A stretch of 64,000 bases of DNA from an uncultured Lachnospiraceae bacterium (lineage in GTDB: Bacteria > Bacillota > Clostridia > Lachnospirales > Lachnospiraceae): positions 35,221 through 99,220 of the forward strand of contig ONDV01000001.1 in assembly GCA_900316665.1 (NCBI GenBank), read 5' to 3'. Shown here in pieces: positions 1 to 8,064 of the stretch (positions within the stretch are counted from its first letter, which is position 1; each line of letters begins with the position of its first letter). The position numbers and the translations under genes are program-made. The notes under the pieces were generated by a model that ran no database searches, had not been told where the DNA came from, and saw only the letters and a list, made by a program, of their open reading frames with translations.

Positions 1-825
1 CATTGTCATCGAAACATCCGGCTTGCCATAACGGAACCATGTGAAAATCATTGCCACAAAGGTTGCTACAGCAGCTGCCAGGTTTGTGTTCATGAAAGCA
101 AGAGAAGCTGTCTTTGCGTTATCAGCTGTGCTCATGGCGATCGTAGAACCGCCATTGAATCCAAACCAGCAGAACCAGAGGATAAATACGCCGAGAGCCA
201 CGCTGACCATATTTGATCCGGGAATAGCTCTTGCTTTACCGTCTTTATCGTACTTGCCGATTCTTGGTCCGAGAATGGACGCACCGATCAGTGCGATTAC
301 ACCGCCTACGTTATGTACCAGAGATGATCCGGCGAAATCATGATATCCGAGTGTTGAGAGCCAGCCGCCGCCCCATGCCCAGTGACCTGTCACAGGGTAA
401 ATGAGAAGTGATATGCATGCGGAGTAGATGCAGTATGCTTTGAAATTCGTACGCTCTGCCATGGATCCTGAAACAATAGTAGCTGCTGTCGCGCAGAATA
501 CTGTCTCAAAAATTACAAAGCACCAAAGCGGCATTCCCTGAGCTACCGCCGTATTCTTTGCGGTATAGAATGAAGTGTCCCTGATAAAGAAGTCTGGAGT
601 TCCTATGAACCCTCCGAGTCCGCCATGGAACATAAGTCCGAAGCCGATAAGCCAGAAGCACGGCGTACCTATACAGAAATCCATCATATTTTTCATCAGG
701 ATGTTACCTGTATTCTTGGCTCTGGTGAGACCTGATTCGCAGAGAGCAAATCCTGCCTGCATAAAATACACCAATGCCGAACACAGGAGAACCCAGATGA
801 CAGTTGTCAAACTAATCTTATCCAT
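1..825 (-). CDS. amt: Ammonium transporter Amt (partial, C-terminus beyond window)
   Basis: Membrane channel that takes up ammonium/ammonia. Only the first 275 codons are in the window; the gene runs off the left edge. Seen: N-terminal hydrophobic helix with the Amt signature FALCESG, further helices, and the family stretch DFAGSSLVHNVGG with its conserved Asp and His, followed by WFGFNGGS. There is no signal peptide. Two in-frame ATGs occur (831 and 825). I chose 825 because AGGAGG lies 8 nt upstream of it and only 2 nt from the other. The gene follows gltD on the same strand, but has its own promoter and two attenuator-like RNA modules in the 330-bp gap, so its expression is probably tied to nitrogen status. 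Family call is firm; no downstream glnK/glnB can be seen. Confidence 0.95.
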   Translation of the reverse strand, partial: MDKISLTTVIWVLLCSALVYFMQAGFALCESGLTRAKNTGNILMKNMMDFCIGTPCFWLIGFGLMFHGGLGGFIGTPDFFIRDTSFYTAKNTAVAQGMPLWCFVIFETVFCATAATIVSGSMAERTNFKAYCIYSACISLLIYPVTGHWAWGGGWLSTLGYHDFAGSSLVHNVGGVIALIGASILGPRIGKYDKDGKARAIPGSNMVSVALGVFILWFCWFGFNGGSTIAMSTADNAKTASLAFMNTNLAAAVATFVAMIFTWFRYGKPDVSMTM

Positions 826-874
826 TTTCATGTCCTCCTATTTTCTTTCATCTACACTTTTTCTATATTGCACG

Positions 875-929
875 AAAAATGGCATCTGAGAAAATAATGA
901 AACCATTATCTTCTTAGACGCCCTTGTCC
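875..929 (-). promoter_or_regulatory. ANTAR-type hexaloop hairpin plus terminator, amt leader module 2
   Basis: On the minus strand a hairpin GGAC-AAGGGC-GTCT (916-929) has a six-base loop with A at position 1 and G at position 4. Its loop end and 3' arm are also the 5' arm of a long imperfect terminator stem (875-922) ending in GATGCC followed by ATTTTT. The two folds exclude each other. ANTAR proteins are known to stabilise hexaloop hairpins with A1 and G4 and so block terminators. Lies 50 bp upstream of the amt start. Confidence 0.75.
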
Positions 930-1029
930 GAGAATACCGTATTATTTTTTGATCACACATATCGATCAGTCATTCTGTCGCATATTTGCATGCTATGTGA
1001 TACAGTGATCCGTATGTTTTTTAAAAAAG

Positions 1030-1075
1030 AAAAATGCCGGTAAAGCAGCTATCTGCTCGACCGACACCTTTGCCG
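1030..1075 (-). promoter_or_regulatory. ANTAR-type hexaloop hairpin plus terminator, amt leader module 1
   Basis: Minus strand: hairpin CGGC-AAAGGT-GTCG (1062-1075, one G-U pair), loop A1 and G4. Its 3' arm GTCG is part of the 5' arm of a terminator whose inner stem is AGCAG-ATAG-CTGCT and outer arm is TACCGGCAT, then TTTTTC (1030-1067). The hairpin begins only about 8 nt after the predicted amt transcription start. The same terminator would also stop gltBD transcripts arriving from upstream. Confidence 0.72.
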
Positions 1076-1089
1076 TATTTCAATTATGT

Positions 1090-1118
1090 ATTGTATACAG
1101 TTGACTTATGAATGTAAA
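1090..1118 (-). promoter_or_regulatory. Sigma-A promoter of amt
   Basis: Minus strand TTTACA, 17-bp spacer, TACAAT. It lies between the gltD stop and the first amt leader hairpin, giving amt its own start with an approximately 250-nt leader. Confidence 0.7.
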
Positions 1119-1155
1119 GTATTTTTTTTAATCCAAAACTCATAAGCGGTTATCA

Positions 1156-2709
1156 TCAGGCAAGTCCGGAATATCCCATCAGATATTCATCAACTTCTCT
1201 TGCCGCAGAGCGGCCTTCTACTATACCCCAGACCACCAGGGACTGACCTCTTCTCATATCACCCGCGGCAAATACTCCGGGAACAGAAGTAGCATATTTC
1301 CCTTCAGCAGTCTCAGCCACATTTCTCTGGGTACGCTTGATATTGAAAGCCTCGGCCGTATAATCTTCGCATCCTACAAATCCTGCGGCAATCAAAAGTA
1401 TGTCACATGGATATGTCTTTTCAGAGCCTTCAACTTCCACCATCTTACGGTTTTCGAATCTCACCTTCACTGTCGTAACAGACTTTATCAAGCCGTCTTT
1501 TTTAGTCTCTACAGACTTGACAGTTGTCTCGTAAATTCTCGGATCGTGTCCAAAGAGAGCTATAGCCTCCTCCTGACCATAATCGGTCTTCAGAGTCTTC
1601 GGCCACTCAGGCCAGGGATTTGATTCCGCCCTTTCTGACGGAGGACATGGCATCATCTCAAGCTGTATCACGGACTTTGCGCCCTGTCTTATAGAAGTAG
1701 CCGTGCAGTCATTTCCTGTATCTCCGCCGCCGACGATAATTACATTCTTTCCGGCAGCAAACATCTTTGCACCATCAGGCGAGAGCTGCTTCTCTTCTTC
1801 CTTTGCCGATGTCTTTTTCTTTTTCTTCGAAAATTCCAAAGCCTCGCTTCTTCCGCCTGTCACTGCTCCGCTTAAGAGATCTCTTGTGGCCTGTGAGAGA
1901 TAATCCACGGCATAATAGACTCCGCCGATCTTTGCCGGATCTGCTGCCGGAAGAGATCTCGGTTTTTTTGCGCCGCAGCAAAGTACGATGGCATCATATT
2001 GCTTTTTCAGCTCATCTGCTGTAATATCAACGCCCACATTAACTCCGGTCTTGAAAACAACGCCTTCTTCCTCCATCAGCTTCTTACGACGGATAATAAC
2101 CTCCTTCGGCAGCTTCATATTTGGAATACCGTACATAAGAAGTCCGCCGATCTGAGGCTCACGTTCATATACTGTCACATTATGACCCCGTCTGTTCAGC
2201 CTGTCTGCACAGGCAAGTCCTGCGGGGCCGGCTCCAATCACAGCTACTTTTTTGGAACTGCGGTTTTCAGGTATCCTTGGCTTTATATATCCCTTTTCAA
2301 ATGCGGTCTCTATTACATAAAGCTCATTGTCACGGATGGTGACAGGGTCGTCATTCTCACCCTCGACGCAAGCCTTCTCGCAGAGCGCCGGACATACTCT
2401 TCCTGTGAATTCAGGAAAATTATTAGTCTTCTGAAGTCTCGAAAATGCGTATGCAGGATGACTGTGATATACTTCATCATTCCATTCGGGTATAAGGTTA
2501 TGCAGCGGACAACCCGTATACATCCCGGACAATTTCATTCCGGACTGGCAGAGCGGAACGCCGCAGTTCATGCAGCGCGCCCCCTGTTCTCGTCTTTCTT
2601 CTTCCTTAAGCGGCTCATGAAACCACTCATAATTTTCTATTCTCTTCTGAGGATCAATATCTTTGTTATCTTCTCTTTTGTATTCCAGAAATCCGGTCGG
2701 CTTACCCAT
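1156..2709 (-). CDS. gltD: Glutamate synthase (NADPH) small subunit
   Basis: Transfers electrons from NADPH through FAD and Fe-S centres to the large subunit of GOGAT. 517 aa. Seen: N-terminal cysteine clusters CMNCGVPLC and CPLHN, then RVCPALCEKAC (4Fe-4S ligands); first dinucleotide motif VIGAGPAGLACADRL around residue 158; second motif IIVGGGDTGND near residue 325; C-terminal FAD-binding GVFAAGDMRRGQSLVVWGI. A lysine-rich insert (KKKKKTSAKEEEK) sits before the second nucleotide domain, somewhat unusual for the family. Starts 26 bp after the gltB stop, so the two are one operon. Start ATG with AGGAGG upstream. Confidence 0.96.
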   Translation of the reverse strand: MGKPTGFLEYKREDNKDIDPQKRIENYEWFHEPLKEEERREQGARCMNCGVPLCQSGMKLSGMYTGCPLHNLIPEWNDEVYHSHPAYAFSRLQKTNNFPEFTGRVCPALCEKACVEGENDDPVTIRDNELYVIETAFEKGYIKPRIPENRSSKKVAVIGAGPAGLACADRLNRRGHNVTVYEREPQIGGLLMYGIPNMKLPKEVIIRRKKLMEEEGVVFKTGVNVGVDITADELKKQYDAIVLCCGAKKPRSLPAADPAKIGGVYYAVDYLSQATRDLLSGAVTGGRSEALEFSKKKKKTSAKEEEKQLSPDGAKMFAAGKNVIIVGGGDTGNDCTATSIRQGAKSVIQLEMMPCPPSERAESNPWPEWPKTLKTDYGQEEAIALFGHDPRIYETTVKSVETKKDGLIKSVTTVKVRFENRKMVEVEGSEKTYPCDILLIAAGFVGCEDYTAEAFNIKRTQRNVAETAEGKYATSVPGVFAAGDMRRGQSLVVWGIVEGRSAAREVDEYLMGYSGLA

Positions 2710-2735
2710 GTTTGCCTCCTATTTATTGTTGGTTG

Positions 2736-5700
2736 TCAGGCTCTCATTTCCTCGAATGCTTCTGTGACAGCATGCTCATGGCTTATGCCCTGTTCCTCAA
2801 ACTTGCTTATCTCCACAAGCATTCTGTGGTAATCATTAGGAATTATCTTCTTGAAGAAGGGAAGATATTTATCGAAATGAGTAATCACTTCATTGCCGAG
2901 AGCAGAACCCGTCTCTCTTACATAATCATCAAGTATACCTCTGAGCTCTGCCACATCATACTTCTCTGTAACCTCAGTAAGAGAAACCATATCCTTGTTG
3001 ATCTTTCTGTAAAGATCATGCTTCATATCAAGCACATAGGCAATGCCGCCTGACATACCGGCTGCCAGGTTCTTGCCTGTAGGTCCGAGTATTACGGCTC
3101 TTCCTCCGGTCATGTATTCAAGACCATGATCTCCACATCCTTCAGCGACAGCCGTAGCTCCGGAGTTTCTCACAAGGAATCTCTCGCCGGCTACGCCCTC
3201 TATATATGCCTTGCCGCTTGTAGCTCCGTAAAGCGCCACATTTCCGATGATTATATTTTCAGAAGGCTTATAAGCCGCTCCCTTAGGAGGAACCACAACG
3301 AGCTTTCCGCCGGAAAGTCCCTTTCCGAAACCATCGTTTGCATCGCCTTCCAGCCTGAGCGTCATTCCTTTTGGAATAAATGCTCCGAACGACTGGCCGC
3401 CGGCGCCGACGCAGTTGACTACGAACATATCCTCATCCAAAGTTTCAGCGCCATATTTTTCAGTAATTACAGAGCCAAGAATTGTTCCAACCGATCTATC
3501 CGTACCTTTGACTCTGACAGTAGCTGAATGATGTTCCTTCTCTCCGATGGCATTCTCGAATTCAGGAATCAGGACAGCTTCATCGACCGTCTTCTCGAGA
3601 TGGAAATCATAGACCTTTGCCGGATCAAAATGCGAACCGCTTGCGCCTGCAAATCTGGTATCAAGTATTCCCGAAAGATCGACAGAACCTGCTCTCTTGG
3701 TGATGGGATGATTTCTTACTTCGAGACAGTCAGTTCTTCCTATCATCTCGCTTACAGTATGGAATCCGAGATATGCCATGATCTCACGCATTTCCTGAGC
3801 CACGAAGCACATGAAATTGATCACATGCTCAGGCTGACCCTTGAAGCGCTTGCGAAGCTCCGGATTCTGAGTAGCTATTCCGACAGGACATGTATCTTTT
3901 GAGCATACTCTCATCATCATGCATCCCATAGCTACCAGAGCTGCTGTGCCGAAACCATATTCCTCAGCGCCAAGAAGTGCTGCTATAGCCACATCTCTTC
4001 CGGTCATCAGCTTGGAATCAGCTTCAAGTATCACCCTATCTCTGAGTCCGTTCTCCATCAGAGTCTGATGAGCCTCGGCAATACCAAGCTCCCAGGGGAG
4101 ACCTGCGTGATGAACTGATGAATAAGGAGCAGCTCCGGTACCTCCGTCATAACCCGAAATAAGAATTACCTGAGCGCCTGCCTTTGCAACGCCGCTGGCT
4201 ATGGTTCCCACTCCTGCTTCAGACACAAGCTTTACGGAAATACGCGCCTTTCTGTTTGCATTCTTAAGATCATAAATAAGCTGCGCCAGATCCTCTATCG
4301 AATATATGTCATGGTGAGGAGGCGGCGAGATAAGAGATACTCCCGGAGTGGAATATCTGGTTCTCGCAACCCAGGGATATACCTTTCTTCCCGGGAGGTT
4401 ACCGCCTTCACCGGGCTTTGCGCCCTGAGCCATCTTGATCTGGATCTCATCGCCGGATATCAGATAATCTTCCGTCACGCCGAATCGTCCGGAAGCCACC
4501 TGCTTGACGGCAGAATTTCTTTCCGTACCGAATCTCTCAGGATCTTCTCCGCCTTCACCTGTGTTTGAACGTCCGCCGATGCGGTTCATGGCGACTGCCA
4601 GCGTCTCATGAGCTTCTTTTGAAATAGCTCCGAAAGACATGGCTCCGGTCTGAAATCTCTTCACGATTGATTCTATCGGCTCTACCTCCTCAACCGGAAT
4701 AGGCTTGTTGACCTGGCGGAATTTCATAAGTCCCCTCAGAGTATGAGGTTTCTCGTCATCCACTCCGGATGAATAATCCTTGAAAAGTTTATAATCTTTT
4801 CTGCGAACTGCCTCCTGCAGAGTCACTATGGTCTGCGGCCTGAACATATGGTCTTCAGCATCGGGACCGGATCTCAGTTTATGGAATCCGGTAGAATCGA
4901 TTGTTGTATCCTCCGTAAGTCCGAGCGGATCGTATGCTCTGTTGTGTCTGAATGTAACGCTTTCCGCTATCTCACCGAGCCCTATTCCGCCTACCCTTGA
5001 AACTGTGCCCGTGAAGTATTTGTCTATTACTTCTTTTGACAGACCGATGGCCTCGAAGATCTTTGCGGACTGATAGGACTGCAGCGTCGATATTCCCATC
5101 TTGGCTGATATCTTTACTATTCCCTTGAGGATTGCCTTGTTGTAATCCTCTATGGCCGTATGATAATCCTTGTCAAGTATTCCGGAATCAATAAGCTCCG
5201 AAATACACTCCTGAGCTAAATAAGGATAGATCGCGCGCGCGCCGAATCCCAGCAGGGTAGCGAACTGATGAACGCTCCTGGGTTCTCCGGATTCAAGTAT
5301 CAGAGATACCGCAGTCCTCTTCTTGGTTCTGACCAGATGCTGCTCAACAGAAGACACTGCCAGAAGAGAGGGAATAGGCACATGGTTTTCATCGATCCCT
5401 CTGTCTGAAAGGATTATAATGTTATAACCTCTCTCAAAAGCACGATCTACCGATACATTCAGCTGATCCAACGCCTTTTCAAGCGAAGTGTTCTTGTAAT
5501 AGATTATCTGCAGGGTGACCGCACGAAATCCGGGCTGGTCAAGAGATCTTATCTTCATCAGGTCAACGCCTGTAAGTATAGGGTTATTTACCTCCAGTAC
5601 CCGGCAGTTCTGGCTGTTCTCTTCCAGCAGATTTCCATCAGAACCTATATAAACAGTCGTATCCGTTACTATCTTCTCACGCAGTGAATCTATAGGCGGA

Positions 5701-7250
5701 TTTGTAACCTGAGCGAAGAGCTGCTTGAAATAATTGAAGAGTGGCTGATGTTTCTCGGAAAGCACCGCAAGAGGCACATCATGTCCCATGGACACGGTCG
5801 GCTCTACAGCATTTTCAGCCATGGGAAGAATATTGTCATTAACATCCTCATAAGTATATCCGAATACCTTATAAAGCCTGTCTCTCTGTTTCTGGTCGTA
5901 GACCGGTATCTTCTTGTTGGGAATAGCCAGATCTTCCAGATGAAGAAGCGACATATCAAGCCACTCGCCGTAAGGCTTTCTTGTGGAATAATACCGCTTG
6001 CATTCATCATCAGGAATCATCCTGCCTGCTTTTGTATCTATAAGGAGGATCCTGCCCGGCATAAGGCGCGATTTCTTTACGATATGTTCGGCAGGTATGT
6101 CAAGAACGCCGACCTCGGAAGACAGGATCAGTCTGTTGTCATCAGTTATATAGTATCTGGAAGGACGCAGACCGTTTCTGTCAAGTGAAGCGCCGACAAG
6201 GTCTCCGTCTGAGAAGAGGATAGCTGCCGGTCCGTCCCATGGTTCCATCATGGTGGCGTAATAATGATAGAAATCCTTTTTTTCACGGCTCATGAATCCA
6301 TTGTGTTTCCAAGGCTCCGGGATGGTAGCCATCACCGCAAGAGGAAGATCCATGCCTGACATATACAGGAATTCCAGAGTGTTGTCGAGTACGGCTGAGT
6401 CTGATCCTTTCGTGTCTATCACAGGGCAGATCTTGTCCATATCGTCCTCGAGATACGGCGACTTCATCGTCTCCTCACGAGCCAGCATACGATCCATATT
6501 TCCCCGGATAGTATTGATCTCACCGTTATGCGCGATCATTCTGTAGGGATGAGCACGTTCCCAGCTGGGCGTCGTATTGGTCGAGAATCTGCTGTGTACT
6601 ATGGAAATAGCGCTTTCGTAATCAGGATCCTCAAGATCAGTGTAGAATTTTCTCAGCTGACCCACGAGAAACATTCCCTTATATACGACAGTACGCGAAG
6701 AAAGTGAGCAGATGTAGGTGTCACTCTCTGACTGCTCGAATTCACGCATGGTGACATAAAGTTTTCTGTCAAAATCTATTCCGCGATTCACGTTCTCCGG
6801 TCTTCCCAAAAATGCCTGGGAAATGTAAGGCATGCAGTCATAAGCAACCTTTCCGAGAATTCCCGGATTCGTCGGCACGTCTCTCCATCCGAGAAAAGGA
6901 ATTCCGTTCTTTTCTGCAATGACCTGGAACATTCTCTGCATCATGGTACGCTTTACGCGATCCTGAGGCAGAAAGAACATACCTATTCCATAATCTCCCT
7001 CTCCGCCCAGTGTAATACCTGACTTAAGGCAAGCCTTGCTGAAGAATTTGTGTGATATCTGCAGAAGTATGCCGACACCATCTCCGACCTTGCCGCTTGC
7101 GTCTTTGCCCGCACGATGCTCCAGACGTTCTACTATATGAAGCGCGTCGTCCACATTTCTGTGATCCTTATGGCCGTCGATATTTACTACCGTACCGATA
7201 CCGCAGGCATCATGCTCTCTTTCATTGTATAGCAGGGATGGATTTTTCAT
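2736..7250 (-). CDS. gltB: Glutamate synthase large subunit
   Basis: Makes two glutamates from glutamine and 2-oxoglutarate. 1504 aa, normal length for the bacterial large subunit. Seen: class II glutaminase N-terminus with a short propeptide before the nucleophile (DACGIG, Cys16); central linker domain; FMN-binding synthase domain with GAKPGEGGNLPG and SVKLVSEAGVGTIASGVAKAGA; 3Fe-4S ligands in CMMMRVCSKDTCPVG; C-terminal glycine-rich GXGXG beta-helix. Leads the gltB-gltD operon. The leader carries a sigma-A promoter and an ANTAR-type attenuator, so transcription probably depends on the antiterminator encoded just upstream. Called gltA in Bacillus nomenclature. Confidence 0.97.
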   Translation of the reverse strand: MKNPSLLYNEREHDACGIGTVVNIDGHKDHRNVDDALHIVERLEHRAGKDASGKVGDGVGILLQISHKFFSKACLKSGITLGGEGDYGIGMFFLPQDRVKRTMMQRMFQVIAEKNGIPFLGWRDVPTNPGILGKVAYDCMPYISQAFLGRPENVNRGIDFDRKLYVTMREFEQSESDTYICSLSSRTVVYKGMFLVGQLRKFYTDLEDPDYESAISIVHSRFSTNTTPSWERAHPYRMIAHNGEINTIRGNMDRMLAREETMKSPYLEDDMDKICPVIDTKGSDSAVLDNTLEFLYMSGMDLPLAVMATIPEPWKHNGFMSREKKDFYHYYATMMEPWDGPAAILFSDGDLVGASLDRNGLRPSRYYITDDNRLILSSEVGVLDIPAEHIVKKSRLMPGRILLIDTKAGRMIPDDECKRYYSTRKPYGEWLDMSLLHLEDLAIPNKKIPVYDQKQRDRLYKVFGYTYEDVNDNILPMAENAVEPTVSMGHDVPLAVLSEKHQPLFNYFKQLFAQVTNPPIDSLREKIVTDTTVYIGSDGNLLEENSQNCRVLEVNNPILTGVDLMKIRSLDQPGFRAVTLQIIYYKNTSLEKALDQLNVSVDRAFERGYNIIILSDRGIDENHVPIPSLLAVSSVEQHLVRTKKRTAVSLILESGEPRSVHQFATLLGFGARAIYPYLAQECISELIDSGILDKDYHTAIEDYNKAILKGIVKISAKMGISTLQSYQSAKIFEAIGLSKEVIDKYFTGTVSRVGGIGLGEIAESVTFRHNRAYDPLGLTEDTTIDSTGFHKLRSGPDAEDHMFRPQTIVTLQEAVRRKDYKLFKDYSSGVDDEKPHTLRGLMKFRQVNKPIPVEEVEPIESIVKRFQTGAMSFGAISKEAHETLAVAMNRIGGRSNTGEGGEDPERFGTERNSAVKQVASGRFGVTEDYLISGDEIQIKMAQGAKPGEGGNLPGRKVYPWVARTRYSTPGVSLISPPPHHDIYSIEDLAQLIYDLKNANRKARISVKLVSEAGVGTIASGVAKAGAQVILISGYDGGTGAAPYSSVHHAGLPWELGIAEAHQTLMENGLRDRVILEADSKLMTGRDVAIAALLGAEEYGFGTAALVAMGCMMMRVCSKDTCPVGIATQNPELRKRFKGQPEHVINFMCFVAQEMREIMAYLGFHTVSEMIGRTDCLEVRNHPITKRAGSVDLSGILDTRFAGASGSHFDPAKVYDFHLEKTVDEAVLIPEFENAIGEKEHHSATVRVKGTDRSVGTILGSVITEKYGAETLDEDMFVVNCVGAGGQSFGAFIPKGMTLRLEGDANDGFGKGLSGGKLVVVPPKGAAYKPSENIIIGNVALYGATSGKAYIEGVAGERFLVRNSGATAVAEGCGDHGLEYMTGGRAVILGPTGKNLAAGMSGGIAYVLDMKHDLYRKINKDMVSLTEVTEKYDVAELRGILDDYVRETGSALGNEVITHFDKYLPFFKKIIPNDYHRMLVEISKFEEQGISHEHAVTEAFEEMRA

Positions 7251-7302
7251 TATTAGTTTTCCTCCTGTAACCTACTGTTATACCTCTTAACCAATAAACC
7301 AT

Positions 7303-7363
7303 AAAAAAAGCCGTCAGCAAACAGACAGATCTCAATCTGTCCACTCGCAGACGCCATTGTCTG
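7303..7363 (-). promoter_or_regulatory. ANTAR-type hexaloop hairpin plus terminator in gltB leader
   Basis: Minus strand: perfect hairpin CAGAC-AATGGC-GTCTG (7348-7363), loop A1 and G4. The loop 3' half and the GTCTG arm pair instead with GCTGACGGC downstream to give a long terminator with apex GACAGAT-TGAG-ATCTGTC, followed by seven T (7303-7355). Hexaloop hairpin and terminator are mutually exclusive. This is the clearest of the four modules. Confidence 0.82.
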
Positions 7364-7390
7364 AATATCATATTTATTTTTTGCTTTGCT

Positions 7391-7419
7391 ATTTTATAAC
7401 TGAATCATATTCATGTCAA
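7391..7419 (-). promoter_or_regulatory. Sigma-A promoter of gltBD
   Basis: Minus strand TTGACA, 17-bp spacer, TAAAAT, ending about 28 bp before the hexaloop hairpin. It leaves only some 20 nt of RNA before that hairpin. Confidence 0.75.
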
Positions 7420-7444
7420 GAGTGAATTTGTATCAAGTGCGTTT

Positions 7445-7999
7445 TTATATCATTGCAATGACCATCTCAGCTGTCTCGACAAGAGACCTTCCCATATCCA
7501 TGCTGTTCTTCTGAATATATCTGAATGCTTCCGGTTCTGTCATATGGTTTCGCTCCATCAGAAGAGCCTTGGCATCGTCTATCTTCTTCTGCTCTTCAGG
7601 CGTACGCTTTCTCGGCATTTCGCGGCGCTTCTTCTTCTCGCGCCGCATTATGTGCTCCATCTGGGCAAGCATCATAAAAACCGTATCTGTAAGCGCTGTA
7701 CCCTTAACCGGCAGCGTCAGCGCCATCACGTCCGATTCTCGCCTCCCGGCTACAGACTGTGCGCTGTCAATCAGAAGAATACTGAAGAACTGCGGCAGAT
7801 CCGCTAACAATCCTGTATAATCCATATCCTTAAGCCTTACAGGGCATATAAGGATACCTGTATTTCCCTCCTGCATCTCACGAAGCGCCTCGCGTCCGTT
7901 AGACACAATCTGTATGTTCTGTATACCAGCATGCATCAGGACAGATCGTATCTTTTCCGACATTCTTTCGCCCGGAAATGCAATAATGATCTGACTCAA
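7445..7999 (-). CDS. ANTAR-domain RNA-binding antiterminator with degenerate receiver (NitR-like)
   Basis: 184 aa. Residues 1-115 follow the fold of a response-regulator receiver (beta strands QIIIAF, TGILIC, ILLID), but the acidic pair after strand 1 is replaced by FPGE and the phospho-acceptor Asp position reads C in ILICPVRL; the strand-5 Lys in LPVKG remains. A charged coiled linker (REKKKRREMPRKRTPEEQKK) leads into a C-terminal ANTAR domain at about 128-184 (KIDDAKALLMERNHMTEPEAFRYIQKNSMDMGRS), the fold that binds hexaloop RNA hairpins and prevents termination. Start is TTG at 7999, which fits the first receiver strand; no better ATG exists (ATG at 7963 would cut strand 1). It lies 65 bp downstream of the GlnA-like gene and upstream of gltB. 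A glnA-nitR order is known from solventogenic clostridia. Predicted targets: the amt, gltB and glnN leaders. Confidence 0.88.
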   Translation of the reverse strand: MSQIIIAFPGERMSEKIRSVLMHAGIQNIQIVSNGREALREMQEGNTGILICPVRLKDMDYTGLLADLPQFFSILLIDSAQSVAGRRESDVMALTLPVKGTALTDTVFMMLAQMEHIMRREKKKRREMPRKRTPEEQKKIDDAKALLMERNHMTEPEAFRYIQKNSMDMGRSLVETAEMVIAMI

Positions 8000-8064
8000 A
8001 AAGACTTCCCGCCTTTCATTTAGCAGTAATCATTCCTGTTTACCGGTTCATGACATTTATCAGT

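Noticed and set aside
41..889. Plus-strand frames at the left edge
   Set aside because: Antisense to amt, which shows clear family motifs.
875..1075. Glutamine riboswitch in the amt leader
   Set aside because: Known glutamine riboswitches are from cyanobacteria and related phages, and their conserved core is not present; the hexaloop-terminator layout explains the structure better.
1999..2832. 277-aa plus-strand frame opposite gltD
   Set aside because: Lies wholly opposite conserved gltD/gltB coding sequence, without RBS or family resemblance.
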